From: Sclerurus mexicanus
Taxonomy: Eukaryota > Chordata > Aves > Passeriformes > Furnariidae
Direction of reading: 5' to 3'
NCBI GenBank assembly: GCA_013396755.1
Contig: VWZF01003025.1
Coordinates: 993,002 to 1,057,001, forward strand
DNA: 64,000 bases
Made by a program: the position numbers and the translations under genes. The notes under the pieces were generated by a model that was not told the DNA's origin, did not search any database, and saw only the letters and a list, made by a program, of their open reading frames with translations. Shown in pieces: positions 13,329-25,207 of the stretch. The first letter of the stretch is position 1; each line of letters begins with the position of its first letter.

Positions 13329-16300
13329 GGCTGATAATTTGCTTTTATTATTTGGAATATCTAAAAGAGAGATTGCATGTAATTGCCTTCCCCAGCTATT
13401 GTGAAATAGTTTAGAAATACTTGTTTATCTATGGTAAAGAGGTGATGAGAAATAGAAAATATTTTAAAATAAGCAGCAGTATACAAAGGCATGCGAGCCA
13501 GTGATTGAAGTTATTAAATCAGGCTATTTCCCTTTAAATATATGACATACTGCCTACAATTTCAAGGCAGCATAAGGAGGACATAAGCAACAGATTTAAC
13601 TTGCTACCTGGAAAGAACAGAAGCAATGGACATTTCACATAAACACATCAGAGGTATCATAGTTATCAGAGACTAAGCACGGCTGAGAAGAAATATTAGT
13701 TTTCCTACAGAGAACCAACAGAAATCAATTTGGACCAAACTCAGAACTCAACTCACCAGATGGACATTTCGATGAATATTTTTGGGGAGAGGAGAGGCTG
13801 ATTACTTGTAATCAGACTATTACCAGCCAAATCAGGCTGCTGGACTTCTGCAGGAATATTAGCTCAGGCCACTATGATTCCTAACTCAAAAGTAATCCCT
13901 GCCCACGGCCAGGAAACCCTGTGACAGCAGACGTATGGAATATCCCATTTATACAGTAGAGATACATTATTTCTTCTCTCAGAAGTATTCCTGCATCCAA
14001 GGGCAGTGTAGAACGCCTGATTCGGGGTTTATTCCATTAGGAAACGGAATCTGGCATCAGAAAAATGGAAGAGCAATGGAAACATCTTGCGGGAAAAACT
14101 TCAGGCCTCTTTATGGCAAAGAAGTATTTGCTAGTTTTCGAAAGTAAAAATTGCATTGGCAGCCTATCAAAATGTTTGCATGTGTGAAAATGCCTTTATC
14201 ACTGAATTCTGTTCTCACTTGAACCATCTATGGAAACCTTAAGAATTCAGTGCTGGAAACAGGTACTGCTGGGAGGGTATTGTTTGGGATGCAGGACATG
14301 ATCCCTGTACCGGCTTTAGACTTTAGGTGATGCTCTGTGAAGGCCACTCACCTGAAAAAAGACCATCAGCAAATGCTAATCCCTTTTCCAGAGGTCTCAT
14401 TTCAGTTTACTGATGCCATGACAGCATAAAATCCTCATCAGCTGTCTAAATTCCTGTCAGTTTTTTGTCATTTATTGCGATGCTACGTTTTTTTGGAAGG
14501 GTTAATTCCAGTCAGTCTATGACACATTGCTAAAGTGTATCAACACTTGCCTAAACATCATGTATTTTCATCTGAAGTTTTAGGTTTTTCTCATTGGAAG
14601 TTTGTCAGACACACTACACAAAACAAATATTTCCATTTTTTCCCCCCATTTCTGCTCCTGTGCACAAACCCAGCAGAAAAGACACTTGAAAAGTAAGTGC
14701 CCAGTCAGTTTGTAGGAGTTTGTGCAGTCAAGGATTTGCTTTGTCATAGTCACAGGTTTAGTCACCAGGACTCGCACAGAAAACATTGTGTGATTTTCAT
14801 GTTGCATTAACTTCTTATATTTTTGCTATATAACTTTAGTATTTCTCTGGTGAGGGGATAAAAGTTTATGCGCCTGGCAATGTAAGTGATCAGGGTTGCT
14901 TGCATTACAGTTTGAGAGAGCAGGGTTGCTTCACCTCAGATCATCACTCACTGCCCCTGAGCCCAAGGCACAAAATCTGCAACAACTGCCCAGCATCAAT
15001 CTGAGCTCAGGAAAAACAAAGAGAAGGGATCAGCACATATGAAAAACAAGGACTGCTAAGAGATGAACTACAGACATTCACTGACATGCATGATGGCATC
15101 TACATTTACGTTTTTTACATTATTTACATCAGAAAGGCACTGAAGTCACTTTTGTTTGGGGCATCCTGTCTACAGAAAGGATTGTAAATACGGAATTATA
15201 GTCTGCTGTGAGCACTGGATAACTTCTATAATACTTAATATAATCCTAGGAGAAGTGAGGGGGTTTTGTGTTTTCTGATGAAGATGCCTGTGTCACTCAG
15301 TTAAACATATTTATCAATTAGAAGGCGGCCAATCATAACATTTGCAGTCTAAGTTAATTACTGAAGTATCCTGTGAACTTGCCTTAGGGCAATCTGGAAG
15401 GTTTTAAACAATAGAATTAGCCTGTGTGCAACAATCTAAATTGATTAATGGCTGTGCCTATGCTCTGCATAGCAAGAGAAAATACCACGGGCATCTTATA
15501 TATCCTTTAGCATGAGGGGCAGAAAGAGAACATTGCAGCTTTCTTCTCCTGGCAGGTGCCAAGCCGCACTGTCTGCATCCTAATGCCACCAGATTCAATG
15601 ATGTCATTACGGGGTGCAGAAGTTCAGTGCCAAATGCCAAATTTACCTAAAGTTCTAAACAAGAACCCAAAAGAGAAATATCACGTCACGAATGATCTTG
15701 AAGAGGGGCACTTCTGTTTCTCTCTGCCCTTGAGAGAACTTTGAAGAGAGGCAAGTGGTGACAAAAGTATTTAAAAAAAAAAGAAAGATTCGCTAGTTCC
15801 AGCAAATAAAAGATTGGGTGTCGACAGGAGGCTTCCTGAGAAAATGCAGCCCTTGTATGACATGTCCCCAGGAGGACAGCCCTTCTGCAGAGCCACCACC
15901 ACAGTCCCTGCTGCCTGGAAGACTTCGGCAGGGCCAAACCCCCAGGAGGAAGTTGAGGCTGAGGACACAGTGCAGAAGATATCGAGGGCTTTGGCCAGCA
16001 GTGTGAGGAAATGTTTCTCTGTTCCAAGCTTTAGCGCGCTGTGCACCGACCTGATCTCCAGAAATGAGAGGAGGGTTTGTCACAGGCATTTCCTGACAGA
16101 GCCTCTCACAAACCACCCCAGCCTGGCTTTTGGGACAGCCCAGACACAGCAAAAGGAGAAATTGGACTGGTGAATTCAGTTGGTTTAGGCACACTGTAGG
16201 GGTTTTTTCAGCAAGAATAACCACTCATGCTTATCTGGCAGATATATGCAGGACAAAGTCATGGTCAAGTTCCTTGTTTAAGTGGCATAACAAAATAAAG

Positions 16301-17772
16301 ACTTACTGCAGATTAATGACGTTTAAAGGACATGAAAACTCCCCCCAAGCAAATAATACCCTGATTTTGGCTTCTGACGGAAATATTTGCTTCCTGTAGG
16401 AGATCATGTCATGGCATCAACCATGCACCGCACCCCTGACTGAGCAATATTGATAGACAAAGAATGGCATGCATAGCTGGAATTTTATTATTGGATACTG
16501 GAGGATTAAACCAGAAAAGTCTCTTCAAGCGGATTTTTAATTTCAAGAGATTTCAGTTAGTTGTTTTAAGCGGATTTCCACATTTAACTGATTCAAACAC
16601 ATTAAAAACTGTATAAAACTGAGTGGCAATGTTGTCACAAAATTGAACTTATTTCTCTAAACCTTGTGATATAGAAAGTTTCCTCACTCCCACCTCAGAT
16701 CAGGACTCATTGTCCCCCTGTCTGTGTCTCGGAGGAAGAGTGGATCTAAATAGGTACCAGATTGGAAGGACAAGGGTAATTAGTGACGTGAGCTCAGCCT
16801 TCAAACAGGAAGAGAAATGCTAAGATCTTTTTTACTTTGTCATGCTGTGCCAAGCAAAGCACCTCACATTTAGGATGCTTAATTCAATTTGGGTTCCACT
16901 ACTGATGATTATGAAATGCATTTTGAAGAGGTTTGTTTTATCTCCTCCTGTAAGTGCCGAAAACATACACTCATTTCCTACATGAAAGTACAGATATAAG
17001 TAGAGACACACGTTGTGAATGCTAGAAGAGGAAAAAATGTCCAAAGAAAAGAAAACCACAGGACATATTTAAACAGATTTAAGAATTCAGGTTTGGATAA
17101 TGTCACTTAACAAAACAGTGCCATCATGCTTCTTGGCTGGAACAAAAAATGAAATCAGTATTTTCTCTCGCTTTGATAGTTCATGTATTACTTTTACACC
17201 CATACAGCTCACACATATTAATAGAATAAATAGGGATTCCCTTTATTATAATTTCAAATAAAAATAAGAGACTGAACTTGACTAAAATCCCTGAAAGGGT
17301 GTGTTTTATTAAAAAAAAAAGAAAAAGAAAAAGCCAAGATGGAAAAACTTTGCTGAATATTCAAGTCACTACAACTACATAAAGCACTATTTATAGCATT
17401 CTTGGGATCGTTCCTAGCTCTTTCTCACATGACCTTCAAATATATCTGTGTGCCAAAGAAAAGGACCAGTATAAATTTATTGCTCAACAATATTAAATGG
17501 CCCTTTTCTTTCCATCACGCATCAAAGTCCCCTTCCTTCCACGGCATTACAAAATGACATTTTGCCCTTCCAAAGTGCTCCAAAGTACAAAGTGTGCCCT
17601 TGGGGGCTTTGCTGACCTGGCAGATTTCTCTTTCTAGTAAAAGTTCCTCACCAAAATACTTCACAACCTTTATAAACACAACGAACAGGCTGAAAAGGTG
17701 CTTCCTTTGGGAAATTTAGTAGATATTTAATTTTATGTTCCCATCTGTAACCGCTCAATGTAGGGATCAACA

Positions 17773-17778
17773 TTTATT
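17773..17778 (-). promoter_or_regulatory. Possible intronic polyadenylation signal AATAAA
   Basis: The + strand TTTATT reads AATAAA on the gene strand, about 280 bp past the read-through stop. In AT-rich intron DNA this hexamer occurs often by chance, so it is listed only because it would be required by the truncated-isoform idea. Confidence 0.12.
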
Positions 17779-18054
17779 TATCAACACAGTTTCAGATTTT
17801 CATCTTACAGCATATCTCTGGAATTTCAAATTAATAGAAATAATACAGGCAATAAATCCGTCCTTTCATTTCATTTAAGCCACTGAGCTGTCTCCTGGAT
17901 CTAAATTCCATACCCACTTTACTTTCTTCTTATCTATTGCAAAGTTATTGGAAATAGCTTAAGAGATATAACCAAGGTCCCACCGAGCAGATTATTTACA
18001 CTGTAATTGCCCAAAGGACAAACTGGGAAAGTAACTGGAAGTCAACACAACCAT

Positions 18055-18101
18055 TCAAAACGAAGGTCTTGAGATGCACATTGTATATGTTTTATATTTA
18101 C
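18055..18101 (-). other. Possible intron read-through tail giving a truncated CDH8 terminus
   Basis: If the donor after the 118-bp exon is not used, the frame continues for 15 residues (GKYKTYTMCISRPSF) and stops at TGA (18055-18057). The product would end in EC5 with no membrane segment. A minus-strand AATAAA lies about 280 bp further on, at 17773-17778. Shortened membrane-free cadherin-8 transcripts have been described in rodents, as I remember, but nothing in the sequence shows this one is made. The read-through stop itself could be chance. Confidence 0.2.
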
Positions 18102-18219
18102 CTTCATTTTTCTTGATGGTGAAGTTTGGATTGTTGACCATTTCGGGGAGAAGGCTGTACAGGAAATAATGCCCATTCTTAGGATCATCTTTGTCCACAG
18201 CACTGACAATCTGAATTAC
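18102..18219 (-). CDS. CDH8: CDH8 exon, 118 bp: first part of EC5
   Basis: The acceptor is CTGTTGCAG before 18219 and the donor GTAAATATAA after 18102. The exon starts in phase 0 with VIQIVSAVDKDDP, encodes 39 residues ending IKKNE, and leaves one base (G) for the next exon. AVDKDDPKNGH is the acidic calcium-site loop of EC5. NFT in NPNFTIKK is an N-glycosylation sequon. GHYFLYSLLPEMVNN is the CDH8 version of this segment; CDH6, CDH10 and CDH11 differ clearly. The 252-bp exon expected next (rest of EC5 and part of the membrane segment) was looked for on the minus strand of 1-18101 and not seen. Confidence 0.96.
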
Positions 18220-20430
18220 CTGCAACAGGAAGAGGCTCATTAACCATTCACACTCCTGAGGTACCTATTTCTATATAGTACTCAGAAAAACACCATTGCA
18301 TTCTATTGGACACACCTAATTTCTCTGCATGCCACATTAAAAAAGCGAATTTATACCCTTTCACAGACCTTAGACTGAAAGTCGTGGGAACAGGAACTGT
18401 ATCTGGCCCTTTGAAACTGCTTCCAGAACAAGGAGGCAGAGAGTGAAGAGAGGCAGGGAAGAGAGCCCAGGAAAAACTGCTGCTGATTTTGGCAAATAAT
18501 AAATTATTATTCAACAGTGAAAAGAAGGGAAATTGCCCTTCAGAAACACTCACGGTGCCTATGGTAGTTTTTCATTTGTACAGCCATGCTTCTCCCTGGA
18601 GCAGGACACATAATCTATCTTTAATCCTTTCTCTTTTCCCTCACCACTAATTTGCACTTCAACAAATATATAATTAAAAAAAAATAAAAATTAACTTTTT
18701 ATGTGAAATTTTGATGGTAATCTAAACTGAGAAAAAATAGAAAATATCTAAGACTGTATTAGGAAATATCTATGACTATATCTGAGTTTTTTATTTTTTC
18801 TTAATTTTAATAAATCCTCAATTATTCTTGTACTAGCGATTATGTGTTTGTTTTAAAACATCATTATTAACAAATGATCCCCAGAATAACGGAGGGTCCT
18901 AAGGTTGAAAGAGGGCAGAGTGGACAGCTTGAATAGCTTGGGGTAACCAAAGAGCTTTGGCTGAAGCTCCTCGTGTGACCTGCATGGGCAGCTACAGGAT
19001 CTGTAGCGTATTTTTCTCCATTTACCCCTCTGACCTCCCACACTGCTCAGACACTGCAGCTGGTCATGCTCAAATCATACAGACTTGGGCTGGAATATGA
19101 AAGGAAGAAACACTATCTTGAAATAATCGGGAGGATCGAACTCCTTTGTTTTTATTTATTTAGTATTTGGTGCAATTACTTTTGATTCCATTTATTGTCC
19201 AGAGAAACAGAAGCAAAGTCAGCTGTGGGTCCAGATCCCACACTCAGAGCTGAATTTCAGTGCTAGTTAGCTCCTACTAGATGAGGTTTATAAGAAATTT
19301 AATTACAATTATTGACCTTTCCCATGTCCATTGAATTCAACAACATGTTTGTCTTATGTATTTATTTTTGCGACGCCTAAAGCAACGCACCAATAATTTC
19401 CTGGACAATTACATTCAAATTAGGAGTCACTACAAATTTTATTTTCAAAGTGTAGGGTGAAAAACGGAAGCAGGGTCTGTTGCTGTCCAAATCCATAGAC
19501 TTATGCTTTAATTTTTAAAGTTTCCCTAAGATAATGGCAATAACTAACCTTTTATGTTGGTTTAACCACAGGGACTATAACCTGTATGTCCTACATACAT
19601 GAGACTAGTCAAAATCACATTCCATGTTCTTCAAGAGTCAAAGAAAGGATAAAATCTTACTGGATAAGCACAAGGAGCAACACTAAAACATAAATATTTG
19701 AAATCATGTATGTAAAAAGATTTTTGAGCAGGTATTGATATAGGCAAACAATCTGTAGGATAACCCAACCCAGGAAGGAATATGAAGCAGTTCGTTCCTT
19801 GTGTAATCGCACTCTGGATAGGTCAGATTTATTGTTAACATTATTAAAAAATTACTGGAAATAATTTGGATTGTTTAAATACCACATAAATAGGGGTTTT
19901 TTCATAACTGGATCTGCCAAGATGGGAACCTTGATGGAAAAGATTTCAAACACAGGTGTTAGAAGAGATGGACAAAAAAAAAAAAAGGTACAATTTAAAA
20001 GGGAATCCTGAACGAGACAGGTATATTTAGACAGATATTTTCTGAGTGTTCAATTCTTCAAACACTGCCAGAACGGGAAAGCAATAGGGAAAAAGGATAA
20101 TGGCACAGTGAAATCTGGAAGGTCAAGTGCACATAACAGGTGCAGTTTATCAGGCTGCTGTACAGTTTTATCTGTACTGGCTACAGGACTGTTCATTCTT
20201 CCCACTGTTACGGAAGGGAGTCGCTGTAAAAGTTCACTGCACCATCTCCGGGTTTGCAATCAACACCCCTGAAAGGCAGCGGCCAAGAGCATCACCAACA
20301 GGGATTTTCAGCTCACAGAAATTGAAAGAAATAAGCTTAGAATATCATCCAGATTGGAAATCTTCAAGAAATAGAAACGAGGTATCTTCTTTGTCTTTTT
20401 TTTTCCCTTTTCTTTTTTTAGGAATATAGA

Positions 20431-20840
20431 TCACAGCATCACAGAATATCCTGAGTGGGAAGGGACCCACAAGGACCACCCAGTCCAGCTCCTGGCCCTG
20501 CACAGACACCCCAACAATCCCACCCTGTCCCTGTCCAAACCCTCCTGGAGCTCTGGCAGCCTTGGGGCCGTGCCCACTGCCCTGGGGAGCCTGGGCAGTG
20601 CCCACCACCCTCTGGGGGAAGGACCTTTCCCTGAGATCCCATCTAACCCTGCCCTGACACAGCTCCAGATGTTCCTCAGGTCCTGTCACTGTCACACAGA
20701 GCAGAGATGGGGCTGCAGACCCCGACGAGCTCTGCCCTCAGTCCACTCTTCTCCGGCTGAACAAGTCAAGTGCCCTCAGCCCCTCCTCATATGGCCCCTC
20801 CAGGTCCTTCTTTGAACGCTCTCTAACAGCTGTAGATCTT
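20431..20840 (-). mobile_element. CR1 LINE fragment, 3' end
   Basis: Begins TCACAGCATCACAGAATATC and runs through GGGAAGGGACCCACAAGG, the CCCAACAATCCCACCCTGTC word and TCCAGGTCCTTCTTTGAACG, all in CR1 inverted order. It shares long near-identity with the copy at 49101-49400, so both belong to one subfamily. Lies in the intron between the 122-bp and 118-bp exons. Confidence 0.88.
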
Positions 20841-21282
20841 TTTATAGATATTTCTAACTGTCCTGTAGAATTCTTACATTCCAGTTCTTTCCATCCATCC
20901 CCTTCATTGTTTACCAAACCCTTCTTTCTCTGAAAAAGCACCAAAAATTTTATGCAAAAGACAAGCCTAGTGGAATAGTACATTTGTTGTGTTACACGCA
21001 CACATCATGAAATTAAGAGTTAGCGTTCCCATGGCAACCTTACTTCTTTGTGCGCTTGCATTAAAAAAAGCTCTTAAAAAAAAAAATGATAACATATATA
21101 CAGTGATAAAAAGCTGTGGTATCTTTTACTCCATAGGGGTGAGAGAAGTCCAGTAATTCTCATTACCATGTTTTTATTAGTGTGCTGATAGGCATATTTT
21201 ACTGCTCAGCGTTGTGTGATCAAGGAGTGGAACACGACTGAAGTAATACTCCAACTCTCAATTTGGGGTGCACAACATGGTT

Positions 21283-21370
21283 GAGAATCACAAAATCACA
21301 GAATCATAGGATTGTTCAGGCTGGAAAAGNATTCTGCCAGGGCTGACTTGCCTGACCTCTCCCTACAGAT
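21283..21370 (-). mobile_element. CR1 LINE scrap, 3' tail
   Basis: GAGAATCACAAAATCACAGA and ATCATAGGATTGTTCAGGCT are a diverged inverted CR1 3' tail; similarity fades soon after. An unresolved base (N) falls inside it at 21330. Confidence 0.65.
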
Positions 21371-23721
21371 GTTTTTTCCCTCCTGGTAATAGCATGCACA
21401 CCAAAGGTGTTCCACGGAACCAAATTCGTCAATAATAGTCAGAAAGAAAACAAGAAGTGCTTTTTTGTGCACTACATATTCAGTGAAAGTTAATACCCTT
21501 TGGCAGTTCAGTCTTCCAATTTCTGAAATTCTTACATGCAAAATTTCAACTTTGATGTTGTATTAAAACTTCATGCGTGCATTTGATTCTGTACATACAC
21601 TTTGCAGAAATTCAACAGATCAGCATATTTTGCTTAGCAGGCAGCTCTGGATTGCAGTGAATAGTTAAATGATCCCCTAGGACAACTTGGCATTATAATT
21701 TGTAAGTTTGTATTGCATTTCTACAAAGCCACCTAGGCCTGAAATAATACATATAAGGATAAATAGAAAAACAAAGTTCTTAGCAGGGTACTGTAACCAT
21801 CTACATGCAATTTTAAAACATGGTAACTTTTAAATTCCTTTTTTGTGATGCCACTTACTAACCTCACTTACAGTGGTTCCTTACCACAAGTAAACTCTTT
21901 TCTGTTGTTATTAACACTGATCTTCCAACTGTGAAAAACCTTTTTGCAGTCCTGGTCCAGTTCGTGGTTGTTGCATTACTTTGCAACTCAAAGTACCATC
22001 AGAGTAGACCTATCAAGGACAATTTGAACTTTGCCTTTTTAGCTTTACTGCCAGGACCTGCATTTAACTCTCCAGACAGACAAAAATCCATCTGAAGTTT
22101 TCTTCCATTAGAAAAAGACAATTCTAGTAGGAGAAGCCAATAAACCAGAGACAAATTGCGAGGGACTAGAGGAACACTGTACTCAGTTTTATATTGCTCT
22201 AGTTGAAACACTGACTCGAGCACTGATATATTGTCTGCACTACTTAAGTGAAAATTTTGTAGCTTTATTTTGAGAAAACAGCACTTCACTGGAAAAGTCT
22301 GAGGATAGACTGGGGAGCAGTGAGAGAGGCACTTTTCTTCCTCATCATTACAGGAGTTCTGTTCCAGGAGTACAGGAAAATAATTAAACTGTGCTGGAGC
22401 ACAAGCAAGTGCACAGCTACAGCCAGCACACCATGAATGCTCTGGCTTTAGTAAGGACAATTATGCAACAAAAAATAGCTCTAACAGGGAAAAGCATGAG
22501 CTTCGTGGGTAACTTAGAGCTACTGTAAATGTACATTCAAATCTTTTATTTTTTTCCCCTTAAAACTGACAAAAAACCCATTTCTGGCAACTTTCTGTTG
22601 CGTGCAAAAATGTGCAAGGAACACATAAATATGCACATAGACAAATATCTTCCCTCCTGCCCTGCCTTTCCTCTCCCATCAGCTGTGGCATCTCTACTCT
22701 CAGAGGTAGGTGAAGGCAACAAGAATGCATCTGGCAACATTATACATCAACAGTTTTTAATCCATTCTGTCACATCACCAGCAGCTGTACTTGCCACTGC
22801 AATTATATCAGAACCCAAAATAGAACACTTAGAAAGTGAACTGGAATAGACTGTTCAATATATTTAGTGGCTGCACATAAGGGTTCATAAACAGCTCAAA
22901 TGTAACCACCCTTATGGCAAGTCAGATTTGATTTAAACTTGGATTTAAGTTGAACTGCAAGTGTAACTGGACTGGAATTGCACAATTGCACCTTTCCTGC
23001 ACATGTAATGTTTAAACTTTGGAGAACAAGCCAAATTAAGCTTTTGCTAGTGTGTAAGGAGAATCTTTCTCTCATCAACTATTTCAATAGCTGACATATA
23101 TTTAATTTTTTTTGAATTTTACATCTTGACTGATATGATTTCTTCTGAAATTGGAACATAAAAATAAGCATAAGAAAAAAACAATAAAGTTGTGGAGATA
23201 CTAAAATCTTTACAGCAGTGGATAATTTTTGAATGACAACTTAAATTCAGAACCTAACCTCGATGATTATTCTGGCCTGGTTAGTGTTGCAGGAATTTTA
23301 TTTGATTAAAACACAGAGTAAATTGCAGGATCAGTGCCACCTCATCCATGCTGGCAGCCAAATATTTAATAATCATCTGTAAAGTTCACGCAAAGCTCCA
23401 GGTTCAAGAGTGACATCTGCCATGAGATCAAGAGTGTAAGAGGTAAAGGTAAGATAAAGAATATCATGGTTTAATGAACAAAAGCCTCTTTTACCAGCTG
23501 ACTCTTAATCATCTCATTTATTGTTTTATTCCAAAATGAAATGTGAAAATTTTTCACCATCTCTTAAACCACCTGAAATTTGACAGGAATACCTAGATAA
23601 ATACAGTCAGAAAACACTGTACGACAGAGCTTTCTGATTTTAGGGAAGCTTACTGAGTCCTGGGAAAAGTTATCCTCATTAGAATTCAATATATTCGAGA
23701 AAACTTAACTACTCAGCCCCT

Positions 23722-23765
23722 GAAATCCACCCTGAGCTAAAGAGAAATCCACGCTGAGCTAGAGG
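23722..23765. repeat. Tandem duplication of a 22-bp unit
   Basis: Two adjacent 22-bp copies (23722-23743, 23744-23765) sharing GAAATCCAC and CTGAGCTA with three or so differences. Confidence 0.8.
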
Positions 23766-24505
23766 AACTCAAACGCCACCAGTGACACGACTGTCTGCCC
23801 GTAAGGCCACATCTCAATAATCTCCTTTGCAGTGGTTAGAGAGAGTTCTCATTTCTCAAAGGACACATTTCTCACACCGCTTTACTAAACAAAAAGGGGT
23901 GCTAGAAGTCAAGTCATCTGCTGGAACAATGCAATCCTGGCAGAGCCAGGTTGTCATACACTGCTATATAGGTTGTCATTTCATCCTGCTCAAGAAAATA
24001 ACTTCTAACTCTATTGTCAGGTAACCTTCTTTGGAGCACAGTGATTTTAATGCCTAACACCCACATGAGACACAGGAATAGTTGGATTAACAAGCCTGGT
24101 GTCATGCTGTCAGCTGCTGTTTATTCAAACAAAATGTCACAATCTAGAAATAAATTACAAAGTTTAAAAACAGTGGATTGTTGCAACACACGGTGTTTCT
24201 CCTGCTGGACAAAAGTTACATCTCATTTACACTGCATTACTTTCTAAATGTCTGTACGTATTCTTGAATCTTTACCTTGTCATTTATGTGGGATCTGAGA
24301 TATTCTTCCCTATTTCTGTACATTTGGCCTTCAAAGTGGCTGCCTTTTGACAAACCTGCCTCATTTTCTTTGAAAAACACTATAAAGTTTGAATCCATAT
24401 CTTGCTGTGTTTACCTCACCTTGCGGAGTGTTGTGTGAATTCCTTTGCCAACCTATTTTTTTCCCATTAAATCAAGGAGGAAATAACCTGTTAATTCTTT
24501 CTTCC

Positions 24506-24528
24506 TTTTTTTTTTTTTTTTTTTTTTT
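24506..24528. repeat. T23 homopolymer
   Basis: Run of 23 T, the longest homopolymer in the window. On the gene strand it is poly-A. No retrotransposed body was recognised beside it on that strand (24529 upward). Confidence 0.85.
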
Positions 24529-25085
24529 AATATAATGAAAGCTTGAACTCCATCTCTCCACCACCCCATTCCTCCTCAGACACCTTAAACACAATTACAA
24601 TTTCTGTGACTTTCCACCAAGTTCTTGTTTGCTGTCTTGTTTTTTCCCAACTGTCATAAAAAAGTAAGAATTAAACAGAGATTATAACTGAGATAAAGGT
24701 AAGGAGAAATGTTTCCTCTAAATTATACCTGGGAGCAGCTGCAGTATAGTTCAATAACTGGATTGGAAGGCAGGTTGGATTATTTTACCTACTAACACAC
24801 GTGAACTTATGAAGTGCTGAGCTCCATCACACAGAGTGGACAGAGCGAGAGTGTAAAAACACAGCACTTTTATTTAAAGCTTTAATTTAAAGCCTATACT
24901 TAAATAAAACATGTCCATATAGAGATGGGCCATAGAACACGATCACAGGTTCATCTTCAGTTAATGTTATGGGGTTGTTAGCATGAATATGTAGGTACAG
25001 ATTTGGGGAATGACGATGACATAAGATGACAGGGAGAAACTCAACCCCACCGATGCACACAACATAAAAACATGGAGACACCTAC

Positions 25086-25207
25086 TTGTCCAGGCTTCCC
25101 GTTCTCACAGAGAAAGGCTTCGTGCTCCGAGGCAAACTCAGGGGCGTTGTCATTCACATCGAGAACTTTGATAGCAACAGGCACCCGGGACACTTGGCTG
25201 TGGTTCC
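25086..25207 (-). CDS. CDH8: CDH8 exon, 122 bp: end of EC4, EC4-EC5 linker, start of EC5
   Basis: The acceptor is TTTGCTCAG before 25207 and the donor GTAGGTGTC after 25086. Two bases (GG) complete an arginine codon begun in the 137-bp exon, followed by 40 residues from NHSQVSRVPV to LCENGKPGQ, ending in phase 0. VLDVNDNAPEF is the calcium-binding EC4-EC5 linker, and EAFLCENGKPGQ is the first strand of EC5. NHS is an N-glycosylation sequon. The cysteine in FLCEN is a conserved EC5 residue in type II cadherins. The length equals the usual 122-bp exon. Confidence 0.96.

Larger units (their letters stand above)
1..18101 (-). other. CDH8: CDH8 intron, 3' part of window (incomplete)
   Basis: AT-rich sequence after the 118-bp exon, running off the left edge. 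It holds two minus-strand CR1 pieces (5229-5368, 9041-9284), a (TA)n tract near 1314, a 32-bp palindrome at 1659, a diverged 53-bp-spaced duplication at 2324, a short (CA)n at 5012 and an A15 run at 13314. Somewhat GC-richer unidentified stretches lie at about 2640-2860, 6240-6520, 10320-10570, 12720-12980 and 15830-16170. Their open frames show no recognisable domain. No further cadherin exon was found. Confidence 0.75.
18220..25085 (-). other. CDH8: CDH8 intron, 6866 bp
   Basis: Intron between the 122-bp and 118-bp exons, bounded by GTAGGT and TTGCAG on the gene strand. Contents recognised: CR1 pieces at 20431-20840 and 21283-21370, one unresolved base (N) at 21330, a 22-bp tandem duplication at 23722-23765 and a T23 tract at 24506-24528. 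The rest is AT-rich with no supported gene. Confidence 0.85.

Noticed and set aside
1..18101. Search for the 252-bp CDH8 exon (rest of EC5 and membrane segment)
   Set aside because: Expected words (VCGCSNDG-like, a hydrophobic LLVIVVLFVTLRR-like run on the minus strand) were not found; it probably lies beyond the left edge.
21330..21330. Unresolved base N as a biological feature
   Set aside because: A single ambiguous assembly base inside a diverged CR1 scrap, of no functional meaning.
21999..22460. 153-codon minus-strand frame with cysteine-rich start
   Set aside because: No homology, signal peptide logic or splice context was recognised; ordinary intron composition.
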